A stretch of 51,011 nt of DNA from Methylophaga muralis (lineage in GTDB: Bacteria; Pseudomonadota; Gammaproteobacteria; Nitrosococcales; Methylophagaceae): the NCBI RefSeq assembly GCF_001720165.1, contig NZ_MCRI01000017.1, positions 1 through 51,011 on the forward strand, given 5' to 3'. Of this stretch, positions 8,195-16,917 are shown piece by piece; position 1 is the first letter of the stretch, and each line of letters opens with the position of its first letter. The notes under the pieces were generated by a model that was not told the DNA's origin, searched no databases, and was given only the letters and a program-made list of their open reading frames with translations. The translations under genes and the position numbers were made by a program.

Positions 8195-9259
8195 TTAACC
8201 CTGTTCAAGCAGGCGTCGTAGATCAATCATTGCCGCATTAGCTCGTGAGACATAAGACGCCATGACTAAGGAATGATTAGCGAACAAACCAAAGCCACTG
8301 CCGTTTAAGATGATCGGGCTCCAGACGGTAGCTTGAGTCGCTTCAAGTTCTCTAATAATTTGACGCAGACTGATCAGTGCATTTTTCTTTTGTAAAACAT
8401 CGGCAAAATCATGCTCTGCTGCTTTGAGCAGATGAATCATCGCCCAGATGGAACCACGTGATTCATAAAACACATCATCAATTTTCGTCCAGGGTGTTTT
8501 GGTCACTCTTTCCAGCTGAGTAATAGTGGATTGATGTGCAGTGGGATCGCCTGCCAAATCAGTATTCACACGTATCTGCCCCACGCTGGCACCAAGACGT
8601 TGAGATAAACTGCCTAAACGTTTTTCAGCGATACCCAGCCAGGCAGCCAGATTATCTGCTCGAGCATAAAACTGTGCTTCTTCACTTTCGACGTCAGCCA
8701 GACGGGCTAAATAACGTTCTAAAGCTTTTACACCGTCTCGATATTCGCTTTCGGTAGACGGAAATAACCATGAGTCAGAATTAAAATTAAATTGCGGCTC
8801 AGCAATGATCAGATCTTTGTCTTCTGCGGATTGAGACTGGGAACGACTAATGTCGTTGCGCAGGGCACGTGAATAGTCGCGAATCTGCACCAAAACGCCG
8901 AACTCCCAGTTAGGCATATTGTCCATCCACACTGATGGTGGCATCACGTCGTTGGTTAAATAACCGCCGGGCTTATCAAGCAGTGTGTTGGCCAAGGTGA
9001 TAAGCGTTGCGGTGGACGTATAGCCCGTAACCAGTTCATGTTGTCTTTCTGCAGCCATATCGCGGGCATTGTTTTTAGGATCAAATGCACTTGGGGGAGC
9101 GCTCCACCAAATCATGATGACGATAAAAAGCAACACGATGATGGCAACAGCCAGCAGCAAAGCTTTGGATATTTGTCGACGGCTGTCAGCATCGCGGAAT
9201 GAATCTGTGAAGTTCCACCACACTTGACGACTGCGTTGAAAAAATGAATTTGCGGCCAT
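8195..9259 (-). CDS. DUF2333 family membrane-anchored protein
   Basis: A 354-residue protein matching the DUF2333 family by its features: a cytoplasmic N-terminus with basic residues, one transmembrane segment at about 34-54 (ALLLAVAIIVLLFIVIMIWW), and a large periplasmic helical domain containing YTSTATLITLANTLLDKPGGYL and the NWEFGVLVQIRDYSRALRN segment typical of the family. The function is unknown. It is monocistronic, separated from the ModE-like gene by 42 bases and from the divergent ABC operon by about 350 bases. Confidence 0.8.
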   Translation of the reverse strand: MAANSFFQRSRQVWWNFTDSFRDADSRRQISKALLLAVAIIVLLFIVIMIWWSAPPSAFDPKNNARDMAAERQHELVTGYTSTATLITLANTLLDKPGGYLTNDVMPPSVWMDNMPNWEFGVLVQIRDYSRALRNDISRSQSQSAEDKDLIIAEPQFNFNSDSWLFPSTESEYRDGVKALERYLARLADVESEEAQFYARADNLAAWLGIAEKRLGSLSQRLGASVGQIRVNTDLAGDPTAHQSTITQLERVTKTPWTKIDDVFYESRGSIWAMIHLLKAAEHDFADVLQKKNALISLRQIIRELEATQATVWSPIILNGSGFGLFANHSLVMASYVSRANAAMIDLRRLLEQG

Positions 9260-9385
9260 AAAACATCCAGAGAGATTAATTGTCAGATTTCACCATAGCG
9301 CATTTCTGACAGCAAAAAAATGCATAGGGTCCGTTTATTTTTCAGTAGGGACTAGTTTTACGCGATACAGTTTAGGAAATAGCTT

Positions 9386-9538
9386 ATGAAGATGCCCATA
9401 TCGCATAAATTACGCGTTGTTGGACAAAAAATAACCCCAAGCGATGGTGGTTTAGAAAGTTATACAGGCCCCAATGCCTGTCGGGAGTGGTTTCCCGTTA
9501 TTGTGCGGGAGAATTTCCTGAAAACTTTAATGTATTAA
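9386..9538 (+). CDS. Possible small protein (50 aa), unrecognised
   Basis: In the 356-base gap between the DUF2333 gene and the ABC operon there is an ATG-started frame of 50 codons, preceded by AGGA about nine bases upstream. The product starts MKMPISHKLRVVGQK and contains SDGGLESYTGPNACREW; no family is recognised and no signal peptide or membrane segment is visible. It may be spurious. Apart from this the gap shows nothing clear; promoters for both flanking genes must be here. Confidence 0.22.
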   Translation: MKMPISHKLRVVGQKITPSDGGLESYTGPNACREWFPVIVRENFLKTLMY

Positions 9539-9615
9539 GCTTGACGTAATAGCGGAAGGGGCTGAATAATGCCCGGTTTGAAAATGCTTTTGATGAAGCG
9601 GGGGACGCTTTAAGT

Positions 9616-10566
9616 ATGACACTCAGAGTTGAGATTGAAGATCTGGCCAAGCATTTTGGCGAGATTCGAGCTGTGGATGGTGTGACATTCTCAGTCAGTA
9701 AAGGCGAAGTACTTGGATTTCTCGGCCCGAACGGCGCAGGTAAATCCACCACAATGAAGATGATAACCGGCTTTCTGGCACCCACTCGCGGTACCGTAAG
9801 AGTCTGTGGTTATGATGTTTCAACTGATCCTATTTCGGTAAAAGCCAGCCTCGGATATCTACCCGAAGGTGCGCCTGCTTACGCAGACATGACACCGGAT
9901 AGTTTCCTGAAATTTATTGCGGATATTCGTGGTTTATCCGGTGCCGATAAAAAACGTGCAGTGGCATCTGCTGCAGAGCGTGCCCGAATCCTTAACGTAA
10001 TGTATCAGCCGATTGAAACCTTATCTAAAGGCTATAAACGTCGTGTTGGTCTTGCGCAGGCCATTTTGCATAACCCGCCGGTATTGATTATGGATGAACC
10101 GACCGATGGTTTGGATCCGAATCAAAAACACGAAGTTCGTACCTTGATCAATGAAATGGCAGAAGACAAAGCCATTATTATCTCGACCCATATCCTCGAA
10201 GAAGTGAATGCTCTGTGTACCCGAAACGTGGTGATTGCCAGTGGTAAAGTCGTGTTTGATGGAACACCTGCTGAGTTAGAAGCCAAATCTCGATATCACA
10301 ACGCGGTGGTGTTGACGGTCAACGAAATTGATAACACTAAATTGTTGCAGTTTGTTAAGGCTCTGGATTTTGTCGCTGATGCCGAATTGTTGACATTGGG
10401 TAATGGCATTCGAGTGTTTCCGAAAGCCAGCGCTCATATCACCATTGCCTTGTCAGAAAGAATTCGTGAACAAGGTTGGGAAATCGCTTCACTTTATGCC
10501 GAAAGTGGCCGCTTGGATGAAGTTTTCCGTAGCATCACTTTGCCTAGTACTGCAGGAGTTAAATGA
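9616..10566 (+). CDS. ABC transporter ATP-binding protein (GldA-like)
   Basis: ATPase subunit of an ABC-2 type exporter. Walker A GPNGAGKST is at about residues 36-44, the signature region reads LSKGYKRRVGLAQA, and Walker B is VLIMDEPTDGLDP, with a H-loop STHILEE. The 316-residue length includes a C-terminal extension after the ATPase core, as in NodI/GldA-type proteins. It is the first of four co-directional genes (ATPase, permease, GldG-like, DUF4340), a set repeatedly found together in proteobacteria. The exported substrate is unknown. The last codons overlap the permease start (ATGA). Confidence 0.9.
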   Translation: MTLRVEIEDLAKHFGEIRAVDGVTFSVSKGEVLGFLGPNGAGKSTTMKMITGFLAPTRGTVRVCGYDVSTDPISVKASLGYLPEGAPAYADMTPDSFLKFIADIRGLSGADKKRAVASAAERARILNVMYQPIETLSKGYKRRVGLAQAILHNPPVLIMDEPTDGLDPNQKHEVRTLINEMAEDKAIIISTHILEEVNALCTRNVVIASGKVVFDGTPAELEAKSRYHNAVVLTVNEIDNTKLLQFVKALDFVADAELLTLGNGIRVFPKASAHITIALSERIREQGWEIASLYAESGRLDEVFRSITLPSTAGVK

Positions 10567-11306
10567 TGAATATGCTGAATATCTGGTTCATCATGAAACG
10601 TGAGTTTGGCGGTTATTTCGCCACCCCCGTTGCCTATGTTTTTATTATTATCTTTTTATTATTGGCTGGTTTCTCGACATTTTATGTGGGCAATTTCTTT
10701 GCTCGTGGCGAAGCCGACCTGTATCCATTCTTTTCATTACATCCCTGGTTATACATCTTATTGATCCCAGCTATTTCGATGCGCTTATGGGCGGAAGAAC
10801 GTAAGAGTGGTTCAATCGAGTTGTTAATGACCTTGCCGGTATCAGTCTTTGAAGCCGTGCTGGGTAAATTCTTTGCCGCCTGGGCCTTTACCGGTTTGGC
10901 GTTGATTCTGAACTTCCCACTATGGATCACCGTAAATTATCTGGGTAACCCGGATAACGGCGTGATCTTCACCGGCTTTGTTGGCAGTTTCCTGATGGCC
11001 GGTGGTTTCCTGGCGATTGGTTCCTGTATTTCAGCGGTAACGAAAAACCAGGTCATTGCCTTTGTACTTAGCCTGATTGTCAGCCTGATATTTGTACTGG
11101 CCGGTTACGGCATTGTGCTGGATTTCTTCAGTAGCTGGGCACCACAGCCTTTGGTCGATGCCATTAGTTCATTCAGTTTTCTAACCCACTTTGATGCGAT
11201 TTCCAAAGGGGTAATTGATTTACGTGACATTTTGTATTTTGCAGCGCTTATCGCTATCTGGTTGTTTGCCAACGCCTTGATAGTGAATGCACGTAAAGCC
11301 GATTAG
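10563..11306 (+). CDS. ABC-2 type permease
   Basis: Membrane subunit of the ABC exporter encoded with the upstream ATPase. The 247-residue product has about six hydrophobic segments (starting FATPVAYVFIIIFLLLAGF) and the RLWAEERKSGSIELLMTLPVS motif between the second and third, the conserved coupling-helix region of ABC-2 permeases of the GldF type. Its start overlaps the ATPase stop by four bases and GGAG precedes it. Confidence 0.9.
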   Translation: MMNMLNIWFIMKREFGGYFATPVAYVFIIIFLLLAGFSTFYVGNFFARGEADLYPFFSLHPWLYILLIPAISMRLWAEERKSGSIELLMTLPVSVFEAVLGKFFAAWAFTGLALILNFPLWITVNYLGNPDNGVIFTGFVGSFLMAGGFLAIGSCISAVTKNQVIAFVLSLIVSLIFVLAGYGIVLDFFSSWAPQPLVDAISSFSFLTHFDAISKGVIDLRDILYFAALIAIWLFANALIVNARKAD

Positions 11307-11321
11307 GAGCACCCGTCAGCA

Positions 11322-13235
11322 ATGAATAAACAACTTTTATCTTCAACCGGTTTGATTCTGGCCGTTATTCTGTTTATCGCTTTTATTATTGTTGTAAACG
11401 GCAATTTCAAATCCGCTCGGGTCGATTTGACAGAGGACAAGCTGTACACCTTGTCAGAAGGTTCATTGAACATTCTGTCTTCGTTGCAGCAACCTATAAC
11501 TCTGCGGTTTTATTATTCCGAGCAGGTAGCTCAGGCTCTGCCTTCATTGAAAGCCTATGCCCAGCGGGTGCAGGAACTGTTGATGGAATATCAACGCGCT
11601 TCTGATGGCATGGTTCAGGTCAAAATCATTAATCCAAGACCTTTTTCAGACCACGAGCAGCGTGCTCAGCAATATGGTTTGCAATCCATTCCAATTGAAG
11701 GCGAAACCGATCCATTATTTTTCGGTGTTGCCGGTACCAATATTCTTGATGGTTTAGAGCGGATCCGTTTCTTTCAACCGGAAATGGAGGATGTACTGGA
11801 ATACGATCTGACACGGTTGATTTATCAACTGTCAGATGTGCAGCGTAAAAATGTAGCAGTAATGAGCTCATTACCAATTGATGGTGAAGGCTATGACCCA
11901 TTAAAAGGTCAGCTTGATGCCGAGGGCGGTGCAAAACCCTGGGCTGTAATGGGTAAATTGCGTGAGATGTTTAACGTCTCGATGTTACCGGAAGATATCC
12001 GCCGTATCCCGTCGTCAATTGATTTGTTGATGGTGGTGCATCCCAAAGAATTACCACAACAAACACTTTACGCTATTGATCAATATGTATTGCGCGGCGG
12101 CAAATTAATCACCTTTGTCGATCCATATGCAGAAATAGATGTTCCAGAACGTGATCCGGAAAATCCAATGGCGGCTATGGTGGCAAATCGCAGCTCTAAT
12201 ATGCCGGAATTGTTGACTGCATGGGGTGTGGAACGTGATGCATCTGATATCGTCGCCGACCGCAAAACCGCCCGTCAGGTGGACTTTGGTGCGCGTAGTA
12301 ATAATCAGCCGATTGAATACGTGTTATGGAACGCACTGGCTGAAGAGAATATGAATCAAGATGAGCGTATCACTTCAAAATTACGCCAAATCAATGTGGC
12401 GACAGCGGGGCGTTTCAAAGTATTGGATAACGCCACGACCGAGATAACACCGTTGTTGAGCTCCAGTAATGAAGCCATGTTGGTGGATAAACGTGTGGTG
12501 CAATTCCGTAATGATCCTGTTGCCTTACTGACCCGCTATGAGGGCGGTACTATCAGCTATCCATTAGCCGTGCGTATCCAGGGACAATCGCGTTCAGCGT
12601 TTCCTGACGGTGCTAGAGGTGATGGCAGAGATTTGGTGAAAATGCCGGATCATATCGATGAAGCAGTTGATGGCATTGACGTGATTGCGATTGCCGACGT
12701 GGATCTGCTTGATGATCGTTTCTGGGTCATCATGCAGGATTTTTACGGTCAGGATTTAGCCTTCAATACTTCGAATAATATCGACTTTGTGCATAACGCC
12801 ATTGAAGAGTTAACCGGTACCGAAGGTTTGATAAGCGTACGTTCACGTACTGGCTTTAGCCGTCCATTTGTTCGGGTTGAAGCTTTGCAACGTGAAGCTG
12901 AGAGACTCTACCGTGCCAAAGAACGTGAACTGGAAAACAAATTACAGGAAACCCGTCAGCGTATTGCACGTATGCAGGTGGACCGCAATGTTACTGGTGA
13001 AGAGATCTCTACGCCTGAACAACAAAAAGAAATTGCTGAATTCAGAGCAATTGCTGATCGTACCGAATTAGAGTTACGGGCAGTGAAAGGCAATCTGCGT
13101 AAAGATATCGATCAGTTGGAAGGTTTGGTGAAGTTCATCAATATTGGGTTGATACCAATCATTGTGGCGATACTGGCACTGATTACCGGATGGTTACGAG
13201 TTCGTAAACGTTCGCGTGGTCGTTTCCAATCGTAA
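11322..13235 (+). CDS. GldG-like ABC transporter auxiliary protein
   Basis: A 637-residue protein of the GldG/ABC_transp_aux type. It has an N-terminal membrane anchor (about residues 8-27), the opening motif ARVDLTEDKLYTLSEGS that is diagnostic for the family, a large periplasmic domain, a charged coiled-coil stretch at about 525-595 and a second membrane segment near the C-terminus (FINIGLIPIIVAILALITGW). It is thought to work with the ABC-2 permease in extracytoplasmic export or envelope assembly; the role in non-gliding bacteria is unknown. It starts 15 bases after the permease. Confidence 0.88.
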   Translation: MNKQLLSSTGLILAVILFIAFIIVVNGNFKSARVDLTEDKLYTLSEGSLNILSSLQQPITLRFYYSEQVAQALPSLKAYAQRVQELLMEYQRASDGMVQVKIINPRPFSDHEQRAQQYGLQSIPIEGETDPLFFGVAGTNILDGLERIRFFQPEMEDVLEYDLTRLIYQLSDVQRKNVAVMSSLPIDGEGYDPLKGQLDAEGGAKPWAVMGKLREMFNVSMLPEDIRRIPSSIDLLMVVHPKELPQQTLYAIDQYVLRGGKLITFVDPYAEIDVPERDPENPMAAMVANRSSNMPELLTAWGVERDASDIVADRKTARQVDFGARSNNQPIEYVLWNALAEENMNQDERITSKLRQINVATAGRFKVLDNATTEITPLLSSSNEAMLVDKRVVQFRNDPVALLTRYEGGTISYPLAVRIQGQSRSAFPDGARGDGRDLVKMPDHIDEAVDGIDVIAIADVDLLDDRFWVIMQDFYGQDLAFNTSNNIDFVHNAIEELTGTEGLISVRSRTGFSRPFVRVEALQREAERLYRAKERELENKLQETRQRIARMQVDRNVTGEEISTPEQQKEIAEFRAIADRTELELRAVKGNLRKDIDQLEGLVKFINIGLIPIIVAILALITGWLRVRKRSRGRFQS

Positions 13236-13289
13236 ATTCTGCATTCGTCATATGACGTTTGTATCAAATTGAACAGACAGGTTCTACAG

Positions 13290-14399
13290 ATGCTGAAAAA
13301 ACTTAATAGCCTTTCCATCCTCGCCATCATCACTTCTGTGATGGTGCTCTGGATGTTAATCACCATTTACAAAGCTGAAGATACCAGCGATGATTTTTCA
13401 TTGCTGTTTCCAGAATTGTTTGAACAGCTAAGTGATGTGAACAATATCACCTTCAAAAGTGATAAAGATGAATTCGCCCTGAGCAGACAGGGTTCCGCCT
13501 GGTTCATTGAGGATTATCATAATTATCCGGCTGATCAATCGTTGGTGAGAAGAATGCTGGTCGATATGGCCGATGCCCGTATTCTTGAACAAAAAACCGA
13601 TGATCCTGAGCTTTATTATGTGCTGGGTGTGGAAGGCGCTGAAGAAGGCGGCACTTCATTTGTCATTAATTTGATGAAAGACGACGAAGAAGTGGTTAGT
13701 TTAATTCTGGGGCAGCCTCGTGATTTAAGTGCACAAACAGCGGGTCCGCAGCAATTTTATGTTCGTCGTGATGGTGATGAACGCAGCTATCTGGCTGAAG
13801 GGTACTTTCAATTCAGTCCGATGATGTTGAACTGGATTGATGGGCAAATCATGGATATTGCACGTGAACGCATTGCCCAAGTCGATATCATTCAACCCAA
13901 TGGAAACACTGCAACCCTAGTAAATCTGGGTGTGAAAGATAAATTTGGTACGCCGGAAAACCGTGAAAACACTATCTTCCGTTATGAACAGCTAGGCTAT
14001 GATATCGCCGGATCACTGTTCCAGATGCGTTTAGAAGATGTACAACCGGCCAGTGAATTTTCACGTGGTAATGCTGAAGTCGTTCGCGCAGAGTTCTTAA
14101 GCTACGATGGACTAAAAGTCATCTCTGAGACTTCCTTTAATGATGGTTTTTACTTCTCCACCTTCCGCGCTGAATACGCACCCGAAGCGGTCGCTGAAGT
14201 TCCTGAAGCCATCGCCAGTCTGGATGTGTTAAAAACATCTGAACAAGTTCAGGCTGAAGTGGAAGAAATTAACCAGAAAGTTGAACCTTGGGTCTATCGC
14301 CTGGGCGGTTTTGTCGGCAACAACCTGATGCGTGCCAAGGCAGATATTGTGACCGAACAAGACCAGGTCATTCCAATGCCTGGTGGTTTTGGGCCTTAA
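13290..14399 (+). CDS. DUF4340 domain-containing protein
   Basis: A 369-residue protein with one N-terminal membrane segment (LSILAIITSVMVLWMLITIY) followed by an extracytoplasmic region with the DUF4340 pattern: LFPELFEQLSDVNNITF, then GSAWFIEDYHNYPADQSLVRRML, and a second copy-like segment later. DUF4340 proteins regularly follow GldA/F/G-type genes, as here. The ATG at 13290 is preferred to an in-frame TTG at 13269 because it sits directly before the membrane anchor and has AGG upstream. It ends the operon; a strong terminator follows. Confidence 0.82.
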   Translation: MLKKLNSLSILAIITSVMVLWMLITIYKAEDTSDDFSLLFPELFEQLSDVNNITFKSDKDEFALSRQGSAWFIEDYHNYPADQSLVRRMLVDMADARILEQKTDDPELYYVLGVEGAEEGGTSFVINLMKDDEEVVSLILGQPRDLSAQTAGPQQFYVRRDGDERSYLAEGYFQFSPMMLNWIDGQIMDIARERIAQVDIIQPNGNTATLVNLGVKDKFGTPENRENTIFRYEQLGYDIAGSLFQMRLEDVQPASEFSRGNAEVVRAEFLSYDGLKVISETSFNDGFYFSTFRAEYAPEAVAEVPEAIASLDVLKTSEQVQAEVEEINQKVEPWVYRLGGFVGNNLMRAKADIVTEQDQVIPMPGGFGP

Positions 14400-14421
14400 A
14401 TCAAAATAGTAATAATCATGT

Positions 14422-14458
14422 AAGGGCTGAAGTTTGCAATCGATTAACTTCAGCCCTT
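14422..14458 (+). terminator. Intrinsic terminator after the GldG/DUF4340 operon
   Basis: Perfect 13-base inverted repeat (left arm AAGGGCTGAAGTT, right arm 14446-14458) with an 11-base loop, followed by TTTATT. It ends transcription of the ABC operon, and being symmetric may also serve the convergent amiR-like gene. Confidence 0.8.
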
Positions 14459-14525
14459 TATTGATCTAGCCGTTCAAAAATCAATCAAGCCAGATACCAA
14501 TCCAATACTGTATTAGGCTGTTTCG

Positions 14526-15158
14526 TCATTTATCGGTTTGAATTCCTCGTTGTTGAGCAATAATTTCCTTTGCCATTTCTCCGATTGGCTGGCGGCGTTC
14601 CATAGCGAGCTTGCGCATTGCCATGTAGGCTTTTTCAAGACTTATTCCCTGAGTTTGGCTGATGTGATGTTTTGCTTTTTCAATATGCTCGCTGGCGCTC
14701 AATTTCAATTCCAGATTGCGGATTGTTTTAAGCATCGAGCGAACTTGTTTGTACTCTTGCAAGCTTAACAATAAGTTACTCAGTACCCCCATAGGATGAA
14801 AAGGTAAGGCGATAATGGCCTGAGCGTTTAAGCTTAATGAATATTGCAATACCAAAGGATTTTCATAGTCCACGACTAATACTAAAGCCGCTGGTGGATT
14901 ACTGACATCCCAATGAAAGGCTTGATCCTTTTCTATCACTGATGTCAGCCCCAAGATGACTACTTGATACACGGAATCAATTTGCTCTGGTGGCGGCCAT
15001 TGAGCCTGCAGCCTGCAGCCAATCCGTCGAATTTGTTGTTCCATTTTGGTTCTGTTTTCGCCTTCTGGCATCAGCAATAAAATTTTGTGATTACGCAGAT
15101 TTCGAACCAATGTCGATATCTCAAAAGGCTGTTGAACCGCTGTTAATCTTTTACTCAC
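14526..15158 (-). CDS. AmiR-like ANTAR-domain antitermination regulator
   Basis: RNA-binding antiterminator of the AmiR/NasR class. The 210 residues comprise an N-terminal pseudo-receiver lacking a clear phospho-acceptor Asp, a coiled coil (about residues 130-155) and a C-terminal ANTAR three-helix domain (HISQTQGISLEKAYMAMRKL then ERRQPIGEMAKEII). In Pseudomonas AmiR is held inactive by the amide sensor AmiC and otherwise lets polymerase read through a leader terminator. Here it overlaps the amiC-like gene by four bases, and two intrinsic terminators lie in the leaders of the amiC-like and urtA transcripts, which are its likely targets. Confidence 0.85.
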   Translation of the reverse strand: MSKRLTAVQQPFEISTLVRNLRNHKILLLMPEGENRTKMEQQIRRIGCRLQAQWPPPEQIDSVYQVVILGLTSVIEKDQAFHWDVSNPPAALVLVVDYENPLVLQYSLSLNAQAIIALPFHPMGVLSNLLLSLQEYKQVRSMLKTIRNLELKLSASEHIEKAKHHISQTQGISLEKAYMAMRKLAMERRQPIGEMAKEIIAQQRGIQTDK

Positions 15159-16342
15159 AGCGAAACCTTATCTGCTGGTGATGCGAAAGTATTGGTTTCA
15201 ATCATTTGCATCGAGGAAGCGGATGATTTGCTGTAAGAAACTAAATAAGGATCAGGTCTTAAGGCTGTTTTTGATGTCGCTACAATATCGAACTGTCCTT
15301 TATCATTTGCTCGTCCAATTCGTGACCACAGATAACAGTGGTTATTAGCAGTATCAATACGGACTTTGCCTTGCGGCGCGAGGTGTTGAACTTTTGCTAT
15401 CTGTTCCAGAATGGCATCTGGTTGAAATGAGTTCGCCAATTCTGCTGCTTTTGCTGCCAGATGTACTTGGAAATAAGCTGCTTCCCAACACATATTGGTT
15501 ACTTGATCTTCGCCATATAGAGAACGGTATTCCTTAACCAGTTCGATATTTATAGGGGTATTAATCGATTGAAAATACGGCGCTGCAGTGTAGTGACCCA
15601 GGCCGGCCTCAAATCCCATGGCCTGAATTTCAGTTTCGGTGGTAGTTAAACTGGCGATCGGTATGGGATTTTGAGCATTGAGCTCATGCATTGCCTGGTA
15701 AAAAGATTGAATGCTTTTACCGACAAAGTTAGCAAAAACAAAATCAGGTTTTTGCTCGCTAATAAGTTTGGCGACTTGAAAGAGTGAAGCTTCATCGGTC
15801 TCAAGTGGACGGAATTCCTCGCCAAGCACCTCACCGTTTGACTCAACAATTAAGTCACGCATGATACGGTTGATTTCACGTGGCCAGATGTAATCTGAGC
15901 CAACCATCCACACGCGTTTACCGATATTACTCAACATATACTGAGCTAGCTGCAAACATCCCTGATTGGGGGCAGCACCAGTGTAAATAACATTTGATGC
16001 GTATTCGAAACCTTCATATTGTGTGGGGTAGAACAGCAATACATTATGTCGCCCGGTCACAGGAAGCATGGCTTTACGGGAACTTGAGGTATATCCACCA
16101 AAAATGAGTTTTACGCCGTGATCAATAATCAGTTTCTGCGCCAAACTGCCATAGTTTTCGGCGATGGATTGCGGATCAACACAAATAGGCGAGAGTAACC
16201 GACCATTGACTCCACCTTGCCGGTTAATACGATCAATGGCCAATAAACTTGCTCGGAGCATACTAAGCTCCGTATTGGCGGTTACGCCAGTTTGAGAAAA
16301 GATCACCCCAACTGGAAGTGCGGAAGAATTGTGATTAGACAT
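15155..16342 (-). CDS. AmiC-like cytoplasmic amide/urea sensor
   Basis: Type I periplasmic-binding-fold protein without a signal peptide, so probably cytoplasmic like Pseudomonas AmiC, the ligand-controlled inhibitor of AmiR. The 395-residue sequence is clearly paralogous to the UrtA encoded next door: VGVIFSQTGVT, then INRQGGVNGR, FGGYTSSSRKAMLP and NVIYTGAAPNQ. The ATG at 16342 is preferred over one at 16387 because the longer form would be translated through a terminator hairpin, and AAGG lies 8 bases upstream. The neighbouring urea genes suggest urea or a short amide as ligand. It is translationally coupled to the amiR-like gene. Confidence 0.85.
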   Translation of the reverse strand: MSNHNSSALPVGVIFSQTGVTANTELSMLRASLLAIDRINRQGGVNGRLLSPICVDPQSIAENYGSLAQKLIIDHGVKLIFGGYTSSSRKAMLPVTGRHNVLLFYPTQYEGFEYASNVIYTGAAPNQGCLQLAQYMLSNIGKRVWMVGSDYIWPREINRIMRDLIVESNGEVLGEEFRPLETDEASLFQVAKLISEQKPDFVFANFVGKSIQSFYQAMHELNAQNPIPIASLTTTETEIQAMGFEAGLGHYTAAPYFQSINTPINIELVKEYRSLYGEDQVTNMCWEAAYFQVHLAAKAAELANSFQPDAILEQIAKVQHLAPQGKVRIDTANNHCYLWSRIGRANDKGQFDIVATSKTALRPDPYLVSYSKSSASSMQMIETNTFASPADKVSL

Positions 16343-16357
16343 TAATAAACCTTGCAT

Positions 16358-16395
16358 AAAAAAGCCCCACGAATAGATGCTATTCATGAGGGCTT
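16358..16395 (-). terminator. Leader terminator/attenuator upstream of the amiC-like gene
   Basis: On the minus strand AAGCCC pairs with GGGCTT and GAATAG pairs with CTATTC around a CAT loop, forming an almost continuous hairpin with one bulge, followed by six T. It lies 16 bases before the amiC-like start codon, so it must be read through for expression. A second inverted repeat, TTTCTTAA/TTAAGAAA (16403-16430), precedes it. This is the layout expected for control by the ANTAR protein encoded downstream. Confidence 0.7.
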
Positions 16396-16584
16396 AAAAA
16401 TATTTCTTAAACGTTAACCTGGTTAAGAAACTACACAGAATCAGTTTTAACAGACTGAAACTATAGTATTAGTGCGCGTTTTCTAAATGTCGCTTAAAGT
16501 TGAACACACCAAAAAAGCAAAGTCAACACGGTGAAAACAATACCCCCCCCTTATTAGTTTGTTGAAAAATCTGATTTAAATTGA

Positions 16585-16630
16585 GAACCAAAAAGGTGCT
16601 TCATAATGATTTTTTGCACCAAAAAAGGTC
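16585..16630 (+). promoter_or_regulatory. Two candidate NtrC-binding sites upstream of urtA
   Basis: GAACCAAAAAGGTGC at 16585-16599 matches 13 of 15 positions of the enteric NtrC site GCACCAAAATGGTGC. A second, weaker copy, GCACCAAAAAAGGTC, lies at 16616-16630, about 31 bases (three helical turns) away. Both lie about 95-140 bases upstream of the predicted start point of the sigma-54 promoter, the usual enhancer position. Confidence 0.65.
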
Positions 16631-16695
16631 TTAAATATCGCTTGCCACAATCCTGATATCAAGCTTAGTAATTGTATCTTATAGGATTTTATTAA

Positions 16696-16712
16696 CTGGC
16701 ATACCCTATGCA
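16696..16712 (+). promoter_or_regulatory. Sigma-54 promoter for the urt-ure operon
   Basis: CTGGCATACCCTATGCA fits the -24/-12 consensus: TGGCA at -24, TGCA at -12, and exactly 12 bases between the GG and GC dinucleotides. Transcription would begin near 16723, leaving a leader of about 195 bases before urtA. Together with the NtrC-like sites this predicts induction under nitrogen limitation. Confidence 0.7.
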
Positions 16713-16722
16713 GATGGTAACT

Positions 16723-16917
16723 TGAGGACTTATTTTCAAACTGCAGAACAAGGCTGATCGCAAAAGCGCGAATTCAGCCGGGCAAAAGCGCTCAGTGAAG
16801 CATCATTTCACAGTTGCAGATTTGAAATGCGTCTCTAAATGTCTATACATCTGATTCGAGCATAAGGGCTCCCTAATTTATTAGGGGGCCCTTTTGCGTT
16901 TTTAAAGGGAAAAACTG
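16723..16917 (+). promoter_or_regulatory. Structured 5' leader of the urt-ure transcript (candidate ANTAR antitermination region)
   Basis: The leader holds several inverted repeats: GGCTGA/TCAGCC (16752-16779) enclosing CGC-AAAA-GCG, CATTTCA/TGAAATG (16804-16829), and a small hairpin GAGC-ATAAGG-GCTC (16858-16871) with a six-base loop that overlaps the left arm of the terminator and would exclude it. ANTAR targets are paired hairpins with six-base loops having A at position 1 and G at position 4; this loop has the A but not the G. The decamer GCAAAAGCGC occurs twice (16760 and 16782). Confidence 0.5.
16864..16895 (+). terminator. Leader terminator upstream of urtA
   Basis: A 13-base stem with one G-T pair (left arm 16864-16876, right arm 16881-16893), four-base loop TTTA and a following TTTT, then GCG and TTTTT. 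It lies 23 bases before the urtA start codon, between promoter and first gene, so it is an attenuator rather than an end-of-gene terminator. Confidence 0.8.

Noticed and set aside
9498-9785. A 95-codon minus-strand frame across the start of the ABC ATPase gene
   Set aside because: It overlaps the conserved N-terminus of the ATPase, including Walker A, and has no recognisable content.
16342-16387. Longer N-terminus for the amiC-like protein
   Set aside because: It would have to be translated through the terminator hairpin at 16358-16395 and the extra residues have no family support.
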